Shown here in pieces: positions 58,086-64,000 of a DNA stretch of 64,000 bases. The translations under genes were made by a program, and so were the position numbers. The notes under the pieces are model-generated. The model was not told the origin of the DNA, did no database searches, and worked only from the letters and a program-made list of their open reading frames with translations. Each line of letters begins with the position of its first letter. Within the stretch, counting starts at the first letter, position 1. The DNA comes from Nannocystis pusilla (lineage in GTDB: Bacteria; Myxococcota_A; Polyangia; Nannocystales; Nannocystaceae): the NCBI RefSeq assembly GCF_026626665.1, contig NZ_JAPNKE010000002.1, positions 352,501 to 416,500 on the forward strand, read 5' to 3'.

Positions 58086-60179
58086 TCAGCCCGCGAGCAT
58101 CAGCGCCCGATACGCCGGCGACCGCTGGAGCGCCTCGATGCCCGGCTCGGCCGCGACCCGCCAGCGCGGATGGCCGAGCTCGAGCGCGCGCCGGATGCAC
58201 GCCAGCGCCTCTTCCGTGTGGCCGAGTCGGGCGAGCGCGACGCCGCGGTTGTGGTGCCCCCATTCGTACTCGGGCTCGGCCGCGATCGAGGCCGCGTGGA
58301 TCTCGGCCGCGCGCGCGGGGTCGCCGTTCTCGCCGTGAAAGGCGCCGAGGTTGTCGCGGAGGACGATCCAGCCTGGCCGCAAGGACAGGCCCGTCTTCGC
58401 GCACGCGAGCGCCTCGTCCAGCCGCCCCAGCCGCGACCAGGCGGCGGCGCGCAGGTTCCACGCGTGCGCGCACGGCTCGCTGTGCGGCGCGAGCTGGGCG
58501 AGCGCGCCGGCGGGGTCGTCGAAGGCGAGCAGCGTCACCGCCAGCTTCATCCGCACCGTCGCGCAGTCGGGGATCAGGGCCAGCACCGCGTCGCACGCCG
58601 CGAACGCGGCGGCCCGCTCGTCGGCCAGCAGCGCGCCGTCGATCGCCGGCAACGCAGCCTCGACGTCCGCCCGCGTCCACGTCCCGCCGCGGACCAGCGC
58701 TCGCTCGAGCAGCTCCTGCCGCCGCGCCAGCAGGTCGTGCAGCGCCTCGACGGCCTGACCGGTCCAGCCGTCGTCCACCACGAACCTGTCCGAGAGGACA
58801 GCCACCCGGTCGAGGTCGCCGTCGACCCCCGCGCGCGCCATCCCGAGCAGCATCTCGGACGGGTAATAATCGGTGTCGGGATCCAGCGCGAGCTGCCGGC
58901 GCCGCAGCTCCTCGGCCGCCGACAGCGCCTCGCCGAACCGGCCCGCCCGCAGACCGGCGCGGGCGAAGTCCGCCAAGTGGCCCAGCGACGCGAGCTCGTT
59001 GCGCAGCACCAGGATCTGCTCGTCGAGCCAGCCCTCGTACCACGCGACGAACGAGCGGCAGGTCCGGACCATTCCGAAATCGCAGGCCAGCCACACCTCG
59101 CCGCGGCGCTCGCCCGCGACGACGAGCAGCGAGTCGCTGCCGCAGCCGTCGGTGCCGAGCATCACGCAGCCGTCGCGCTCGCTCCAGTCCGCCGGAAAGT
59201 CGGCCTCGATGCGGTGCGCGACCTCGCGGCTCGCCTCGACGTCCGCCTGTCGCAGCAGCCACTCGATGTCGGACGAGTCGGCGGACGCGTGCGCCGCCGG
59301 GCCCGTCGGCAAGAACGGCCTGGCGGGCCGGCCCTCGCGCAGCGCGAGCGACAACCGGTACAGCGAATGATAGCTGATCGGTCCGGCCCCGCCGTCGCCG
59401 ATACGTACGAGGAATTGCGCGTAGTCGGACGGCAGCGCGACCGCGTACTCGCGCTCGAAGGCGTCGACCGTGGCGAGCGCGAGCGGCGGGCGCGTCTCGA
59501 AGCCGAACGGCGACGAGTGGCAGCGCGACCCGAGCGCCCGCAGCTCGGCGAGCTTGAGCGCGATGCGGTGAATGTCGTCCCGCGGCTCGGGCTGCACGAT
59601 CGCCGTCACCGCCCCGCCGAACGCGTCGTCGCGGTGCGGCACGCCGAGCCAGGCCGCCAGATCGCGGCCGAAGCTGCTCGTCCAGCCGGCGTCGGACATC
59701 GAGAAATCATCGTAGTTGTAGGTCGGATCGAGCCGCGCGACCTCGTCGTGCTCGTCGAGCGCGACCACCGGTTCGCCGCCGATCCGCTCGATCCGGACGC
59801 CGCGGCGGACCCAGTCGTCGGCGACGAAGGACACGACCGCTCGCACGTCGCGCAGCGCCACTTCGTCGCCCGCGAATCGCAGCAGCACGCGGGTGAGGTC
59901 GAGGCGGACGGCGGCGCGCGACCACACGACGCAGCCGAGCTCGTCGGCGACCCACACGAATTCGTGGCCGCCGTGGCACGCGCCGATCCGCAGGCCGCGG
60001 CGGCGCGACGCCGCGGCCGTCGCGTCCCTGTCCGCCGCCTCGCCCTGCGCCAGCAGCCGCGCGCCGGCCGACGACACCGCGAAGATGGCGAACACCGCCT
60101 CTCCGGGCCGCGACGTGTCCCACGCCGCGAGCTTCGGCCCCGGGCTCGCCAGCGCCGCCTCGACCGAGTCACCGGTCAT
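58086..60179 (-). CDS. SMI1/KNR4 (SUKH)-TPR protein
   Basis: 697-residue protein. The N-terminal about 250 residues include DEHDEVARLDPTYNYDDFS, a region of unknown type. A SUKH/SMI1-KNR4 domain (about 250-420) follows: ATVDAFEREYAVALPSDYAQ, FLVRIGDGGAGPISYHSLYR, GCGSDSLLVVAGERRGEVWL. The last about 230 residues are TPR repeats (AWSRLGRLDEALACAKTGLS, HNRGVALARLGHTEEALACI). SUKH proteins are often immunity or scaffold proteins for polymorphic toxins, but no toxin gene is adjacent. Start at the ATG at 60179; an in-frame GTG at 60251 is less likely. A TGTCC-GAGA-GGACA hairpin lies inside the gene at 58787-58800. Confidence 0.82.
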   Translation of the reverse strand: MTGDSVEAALASPGPKLAAWDTSRPGEAVFAIFAVSSAGARLLAQGEAADRDATAAASRRRGLRIGACHGGHEFVWVADELGCVVWSRAAVRLDLTRVLLRFAGDEVALRDVRAVVSFVADDWVRRGVRIERIGGEPVVALDEHDEVARLDPTYNYDDFSMSDAGWTSSFGRDLAAWLGVPHRDDAFGGAVTAIVQPEPRDDIHRIALKLAELRALGSRCHSSPFGFETRPPLALATVDAFEREYAVALPSDYAQFLVRIGDGGAGPISYHSLYRLSLALREGRPARPFLPTGPAAHASADSSDIEWLLRQADVEASREVAHRIEADFPADWSERDGCVMLGTDGCGSDSLLVVAGERRGEVWLACDFGMVRTCRSFVAWYEGWLDEQILVLRNELASLGHLADFARAGLRAGRFGEALSAAEELRRRQLALDPDTDYYPSEMLLGMARAGVDGDLDRVAVLSDRFVVDDGWTGQAVEALHDLLARRQELLERALVRGGTWTRADVEAALPAIDGALLADERAAAFAACDAVLALIPDCATVRMKLAVTLLAFDDPAGALAQLAPHSEPCAHAWNLRAAAWSRLGRLDEALACAKTGLSLRPGWIVLRDNLGAFHGENGDPARAAEIHAASIAAEPEYEWGHHNRGVALARLGHTEEALACIRRALELGHPRWRVAAEPGIEALQRSPAYRALMLAG
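58787..58800. repeat. TGTCC-N4-GGACA hairpin inside a gene
   Basis: TGTCC GAGA GGACA inside the TPR part of the SUKH protein gene. A perfect member of the dispersed family in coding DNA. Confidence 0.6.
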
Positions 60180-60316
60180 CGCGGCCCCTCGCTCGTCGCA
60201 GGTGAAGGTCGGCGCGACGAAGTACGAGCACCCGGGCGATCCATGTCGCACGGTATCACCCGCCTCGCTCCCGGCTCAAGTGCTCGCGCGCGCGTCGCTC
60301 GGGGGAGCCGAGCACC

Positions 60317-61099
60317 TCACGGACAGAACTTGCTCAGCGCCGGGCAGTAGCCGGCGACCACCTCGCCGGCGATGTCCCAGCCGTCGGCCTTCAGGGCGAT
60401 CGTGAACGAGATGTGGGCGTCGGGCATGATCGGCGTCATCTCCGGCGCGCACCCGAGGGTGTCCTCGGAGCCGCTGTCATATTCGAGGACGGTGAGCTCG
60501 CCCGTGACGCTCGCAGACTGGCCGTCGAAGCGCGCCGTCACCTCCGCAGGGCCGGTGCCGATGAAGTCGTTCGGCCACATGCCCCTGTAGCTGCTGATCA
60601 TGATCTCCAGGTGGTCGACGCCGTCCAGCTCGAACGATGGCGCCTCCACGCCGGATGCCTCGGAGTACAGGTAGAGGAACCGCGCGCCGCCGCATTCGCC
60701 GCCGGAGATGCCGTAGGCGGCCCACGGCAGGGCTCTCGTGCCGACCGGCGTCTGGGCCTGCACGCTCGACGTGGGCTCGTCCGGAGCGACGCAGCACGGC
60801 GCCGCCTCTCCGGTCGTGCTGCCCTCGGTGGCGGTCGATTCGCCGCTCGAGGTGTCGTCCGTCATCGAGGTCGTCGCGCTCGTGCCGTCGGTCGTCGTGG
60901 ATCCCTCGGTGGTCGGCGCACCGGTGGTCGGCACCTCGGTGGTGGACGCCGTGCTCGTCGACGGGCTCGGCGTGTCGGTCGACGAAGCGGTCGTGCTCGA
61001 CGGATCTGGGTCCGTCGCGGTCGTGCCGCCCTCCGGCGCCCCGGGTCCGCACGCCGCCGTCATCCACCCACAAATCGCCAATCGCTGCATCCGTTGCAT
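60317..61099 (-). CDS. Lipoprotein with Ser/Thr-rich linker
   Basis: 260-residue lipoprotein. The start MQRMQRLAICGWMTAAC gives a short type II signal peptide. A long Ser/Thr/Asp linker (about 20-100, of the type TTEVPTTGAPTTEGS) precedes a globular Cys-containing domain: PWAAYGISGGECGGARFLYL, FELDGVDHLEIMISSYRGMW and MPDAHISFTIALKADGWDIA, ending YCPALSKFCP. No family recognised; similar layouts are common among myxobacterial surface proteins. I use the ATG at 61099 because TAGGAT ends 7 nt upstream; ATGs at 61108 and 61090 are also in frame. Confidence 0.78.
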   Translation of the reverse strand: MQRMQRLAICGWMTAACGPGAPEGGTTATDPDPSSTTASSTDTPSPSTSTASTTEVPTTGAPTTEGSTTTDGTSATTSMTDDTSSGESTATEGSTTGEAAPCCVAPDEPTSSVQAQTPVGTRALPWAAYGISGGECGGARFLYLYSEASGVEAPSFELDGVDHLEIMISSYRGMWPNDFIGTGPAEVTARFDGQSASVTGELTVLEYDSGSEDTLGCAPEMTPIMPDAHISFTIALKADGWDIAGEVVAGYCPALSKFCP

Positions 61100-61106
61100 C
61101 GACTGC

Positions 61107-61112
61107 ATCCTA
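61107..61112 (-). promoter_or_regulatory. -10 box, leaderless type (TAGGAT)
   Basis: TAGGAT on the minus strand ends 7 nt before the ATG at 61099. Confidence 0.4.
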
Positions 61113-61267
61113 GCATTCGAGCCAGCCCGGCCCGGCGCAGGTCTCGTGCCTTGCTTCACGCGAAAGGCCCGCGAGACTCTGTCTCGCGCGACGGATTCAT
61201 GCCGGCCTGGCCATCGCCCTCCGACTGCTCGCGCTGGCGACGACAGGGGGCTCGCGCGTTCATGCAA

Positions 61268-61849
61268 TCACGAGCCGCATCCTCCGCTGCAGGTGCAGTC
61301 GAGGCAGCCGTGTACGGCACAGGTGCCGCACGAGCGGGCGACCTGCTTCTTCAGCGCATCGCGGGCGCGAAACACCCGCACTGCCGCATTGTTCGGGGTG
61401 ATGCCCGCCTCGGCCGCGTAGTCCTTGACCGCGAGGCCGTCGAGCTCGATGCGCCGCAGCGCCTGCGCGTACTCCGGCTTCAGCGTGTCGGCGAGCCGCG
61501 CCACGCACTGACATACCGCGCCGCGCAGCTCGGGAGCCGGTTCGACCGCCTCCTCGAGCTCGGCCGCGAGGGCGTCGAGGCGCCGGCCCGCCGCCGCGTC
61601 GCGCCGCCGGCGATCGATCACCGCGTTGCGCAGCAGCCGGTAGAACCAGGCGACCGCGGCCTCGTCGTCGCGCAGGCCGCCGAGCTTGTCGAGGCCGCGC
61701 ACGAACGCGTCCTGCAGGATGTCCTCGGCGACGGCTCGGCTGCCGACCCGCATCTGCAGGAAGGCGAGGAACTCGCGGTGGTTGGCGACGAGCCGGCTCA
61801 CCACTTCAGGCGTCGGCTTCGATTCGAAGTGCGTCTCCTGGGCGCTCAT
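61268..61849 (-). CDS. CorE-like metal-sensing ECF sigma factor
   Basis: 193-residue ECF sigma factor. Region 2: FLAFLQMRVGSRAVAEDILQ, DAFVRGLDKLGGL, AAVAWFYRLLRNAVIDRRRR. Region 4: LKPEYAQALRRIELDGLAVK, DYAAEAGITPNNAAVRVFRA. It ends in a cysteine-rich tail, SCGTCAVHGCLDCTCSGGCG, of the kind that makes Myxococcus CorE/CorE2 (ECF44 group) respond directly to copper or cadmium/zinc without an anti-sigma factor. The ATG at 61849 has AGGAGA upstream. It lies 96 bp downstream of the copper-type P-ATPase gene on the same strand, so it probably senses and controls that metal-export unit. Confidence 0.9.
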   Translation of the reverse strand: MSAQETHFESKPTPEVVSRLVANHREFLAFLQMRVGSRAVAEDILQDAFVRGLDKLGGLRDDEAAVAWFYRLLRNAVIDRRRRDAAAGRRLDALAAELEEAVEPAPELRGAVCQCVARLADTLKPEYAQALRRIELDGLAVKDYAAEAGITPNNAAVRVFRARDALKKQVARSCGTCAVHGCLDCTCSGGCGS

Positions 61850-61945
61850 GACCTGTGTTCTCCTCGTGTGTGCCTGCATTCGCTCCAACAGGGCTGACGC
61901 AGCGGTCGGCGGGGCATTACACCGGCGGCCGACGACCGCCCGGGG

Positions 61946-64000
61946 TCAAGCCGCGGTGAAGCGCCGCAGGCGCAGCGAGTTCGTCAGCACCGACACGCTC
62001 GACAGCGACATCGCGGCGCTCGCCAGGACCGGGGACAGCAACCACCCGGTCCACAGGTACAGCGCCCCGGCGGCGATCGGGATCCCGATCACGTTGTAGA
62101 CGAACGCCCAGAACAGGTTCTGCCGGATCGTCCGCAGGGTCCGGCGTGCCAGTCGCAGGGCGACGGGCAAGCTCGAGATCCCGCCCTTCAGCAGCGCGAT
62201 GTCGGCGGCCGCGAGGGCGATGTCGGTGCCGGTGCCGACCGCGACCCCGACGTGCGCGCCGGCCAGCGCGGGCGCGTCGTTGACCCCGTCGCCGACCATC
62301 GCCACCACCCGACCGCGGGCCCGTTCGTCGGCGACCACCTGCGCCTTGTCTTCGGGGCGCACCTCCGCGATCACGCGGTCGATGCCGAGCTCGGCCGCGA
62401 TGGCCGCCGCGGTGCTTCGCCGATCGCCCGTCACCATCGCCACCGCGATCCCCATGTCCCTCAGGCTGGCCACGGCCTGCCTCGCGCCCGCGGTCGGTCG
62501 ATCCGCGACTGCGACGAGGCCGGCCAGGGCGCCGTCGACCGCGACGAACGAGGGGGTCCGGCCGCGCCCCGCGAGGCGCTCGGCCTCGGCCTCCAGGCTC
62601 GCTGCGTCGACCCCGCTGCGGCCCAGCCACGCGCTCGTGCCCACGAGCACGACCCGGCCGTCGACGCTGCCGGCGATCCCGAAGCCCGGCTCCATGCGAA
62701 AATCGCTCGCCTGCGCGGCCCGGACCCCACGCTGCTGCGCGCCCTCGACGATGGCCCGCGCGACCGGATGTTCGCTCTCTCGCTCGACCGCGGCGACCCG
62801 CGCCAGCAGCTCCGCGGCGCTCCAGCCCGGGGCCGGCACCACGTCGGTCAGCTCCGGCTTGCCTTCGGTCAGGGTGCCGGTCTTGTCGAGCAGCACGGTG
62901 TCGACGCGGCTCGCCGCCTCGAGCGCCGCCCCGCCCTTGACGAGGATCCCGAGCTCGGCGCCCCGCCCGGTGCCGACCGCGACCGCGGCCGGGGTCGCCA
63001 GGCCGAGCGCGCACGGGCACGCGATCACGAGGACCGCGACGAAGCGCTCGAGGGCCGCCGCGAAGCCCGCCGCGGACGGATCGACGGCGAGCCAGGCGAG
63101 CAGCGCGACCCCGGCGATCCCGAGCACGATCGGCACGAAGTAGCTGCTGACGACGTCGGCGAGCCGCGCGATCGGGGCGCGCGAGCCCTGCGCCTGCTCG
63201 ACGGCCCGGGCGATCCGCGCCAGCGCCGTCTCGCCGCCCGTGTGCGTCACCCGCACCACCAATGCGCCGCTCTGGTTCAGCGTCCCGCCGAACACCGGCG
63301 CGTCCTTCGTCTTGTCGACGGGGATGCTCTCGCCGGTCAGCATCGACTCGTCGACGGCGGACACGCCGCGGACGATCACGCCGTCGCTCGGGATCCGCTC
63401 GCCAGGGCGCACGAGCACGTGATCGCCGGGCACGAGTGACTCGACGGGGACGTCGTCCTCGCGGTCGCCGACGAGCCGCCGCGCCGTCTTCGGCACCAGC
63501 GCGACGAGGCCGCGGACCGCGTCGGACAGGCGCCGGCGCGCCCGCGTCTCGAGCAGCTTGCCGAGCAGCACGAAGCTGATGATCGCCGCGGCTGCCTCGA
63601 AGTACAGGTGCGGCAGGACCCCGTGCTCGGCGTGCGGGAACAGGCCGGGGAGCGTCAGCGCGACGGTCGAGTAGACCCACGCGGCGAGCGTGCCGATGCT
63701 GACCAGCGTGTTCATGTCGGCCGCGCCGTGGCGCAGCGCCTTCCAGGCCAGCCGCAAGAACCGACCGCCGGGACCGAACACCACCGGCGTGGCGAGGCCG
63801 AATTGCAGCCACCGGCCGAACGCGCCCGCGGTGCCTGGAATGGCGCCGTGCGACATGGCCACGACCAGCAGCGGGACGGTGAGCGTCGCGGCGAGGATGA
63901 AGTCGCGGCGGAGCCCTCGCTGTTCTCGCTGCTCGGACTGCTCGAGCGCCTCGGCCCGGGTCGCCGCTTCGGAGCGGGCAGCCGGGGCGGCGGCGAAGTT
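61946..64000 (-). CDS. Heavy-metal (copper-type) P1B ATPase, 5' end outside window
   Basis: At least 684 residues; the frame is open to the window edge, so the N-terminus (metal-binding domain) is missing. Transmembrane and actuator parts: LTVPLLVVAMSHGAIPG, MNTLVSIGTLAAWVYSTVAL, VDESMLTGESIPVDK. The metal-binding motif is VIACPCALGLATP, and the phosphorylated Asp is in LLDKTGTLTEGKP. The nucleotide domain has the SEHPVARAI (HP) signature, and MVGDGVNDAPALAGA completes the P-domain. The C-terminal pair AFVYNVIGIPIAAG and MSLSSVSVLTNSLRLRRF has the N-Y and M-S-x-S-S residues typical of Cu+ exporters (CopA-like, P1B-1). Regulated by or with the adjacent CorE-like sigma factor (inference). Confidence 0.93.
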   Translation of the reverse strand, partial: NFAAAPAARSEAATRAEALEQSEQREQRGLRRDFILAATLTVPLLVVAMSHGAIPGTAGAFGRWLQFGLATPVVFGPGGRFLRLAWKALRHGAADMNTLVSIGTLAAWVYSTVALTLPGLFPHAEHGVLPHLYFEAAAAIISFVLLGKLLETRARRRLSDAVRGLVALVPKTARRLVGDREDDVPVESLVPGDHVLVRPGERIPSDGVIVRGVSAVDESMLTGESIPVDKTKDAPVFGGTLNQSGALVVRVTHTGGETALARIARAVEQAQGSRAPIARLADVVSSYFVPIVLGIAGVALLAWLAVDPSAAGFAAALERFVAVLVIACPCALGLATPAAVAVGTGRGAELGILVKGGAALEAASRVDTVLLDKTGTLTEGKPELTDVVPAPGWSAAELLARVAAVERESEHPVARAIVEGAQQRGVRAAQASDFRMEPGFGIAGSVDGRVVLVGTSAWLGRSGVDAASLEAEAERLAGRGRTPSFVAVDGALAGLVAVADRPTAGARQAVASLRDMGIAVAMVTGDRRSTAAAIAAELGIDRVIAEVRPEDKAQVVADERARGRVVAMVGDGVNDAPALAGAHVGVAVGTGTDIALAAADIALLKGGISSLPVALRLARRTLRTIRQNLFWAFVYNVIGIPIAAGALYLWTGWLLSPVLASAAMSLSSVSVLTNSLRLRRFTAA

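Overview
The window looks like a chromosomal piece of a myxobacterium (Myxococcota), probably of the Nannocystis group. G+C is very high and third codon positions are almost all G or C. Several family types typical of that group are present: a 14-copy CGDG...ECDDGN (DUF4215-type) lipoprotein, an ADYC-type lipoprotein, a Myxococcales family-1 (gmx1-like) sigma factor, Ser/Thr kinases with TPR-like tails, a CorE-like copper sigma factor, and many secreted lipoproteins with Ser/Thr-rich linkers. No rRNA, tRNA, CRISPR array, IS element or prophage was seen. This assignment is inference from gene content.

Layout. 0-5 kb: a helical unknown protein, a beta-propeller lipoprotein whose frame shifts into a ferritin-like module, and a second propeller lipoprotein. 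5-7 kb: a HAD-type phosphatase divergent from a LysR regulator. 7-16 kb: a nitrogen block, with a histidine kinase/response regulator pair divergent from Amt, a PII protein, an animal-type glutaminase with duplicated ankyrin module, type II glutamine synthetase and a porin. 15.8-19 kb: a scar of partial duplications, an unknown lipoprotein and the 14-repeat lipoprotein. 19.6-20.7 kb: a lipoprotein behind a sigma-54-type promoter. 20.8-26.2 kb: zinc-finger/Ser-Thr kinase/TPR protein divergent from a gmx1-like sigma factor, then a PadR/membrane-protein operon. 26.6-28.7 kb: tgt plus a MnmC-like methyltransferase. 29.3-31.2 kb: an RpoD-like alternative sigma factor and a 53-residue DUF1328 membrane protein. 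32.2-38.5 kb: a five-gene operon (amidohydrolase, AlgE-like outer-membrane protein, YcaC-like hydrolase, XapX, MFS exporter). 39-40 kb: DHFR-like and VOC proteins. 40.4-43.3 kb: a second kinase/ECF divergent pair. 43.3-47.9 kb: four small secreted proteins and a methyltransferase. 48.2-53.5 kb: an FHA-domain sigma-54 activator divergent from an ADYC lipoprotein and a third Ser/Thr kinase. 53.8-61.1 kb: a RoxA/CCP-like dihaem lipoprotein, GST, M14 peptidase, SUKH-TPR protein and a lipoprotein. 61.3-64 kb: a CorE-like sigma factor behind a copper-type P-ATPase that runs off the window.

How genes may work together. The most interesting pattern is a candidate regulon. Three lipoprotein genes (19.8, 47.1 and 49.8 kb) share a -24/-12 (sigma-54) promoter and an upstream GCCCCATGGGGC box. 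The box starts 61, 83 and 105 bp before the -24 element, steps of exactly two helical turns. One of these promoters is divergent from the FHA-AAA+-Fis activator and drives the ADYC-kinase operon, which suggests a kinase to FHA activator to sigma-54 circuit.

A second theme is a dispersed short hairpin, TGTCC-N4-GGACA. It occurs between genes and inside coding sequence, and at least six copies lie in the N-terminal linker of the AlgE-like protein. Several genes also have a TANNNT -10 box only 6-8 nt before the start codon, as expected for leaderless mRNAs.

Caution: eight otherwise intact genes carry a single frameshift, mostly in G/C runs. These may be assembly indels rather than real decay.
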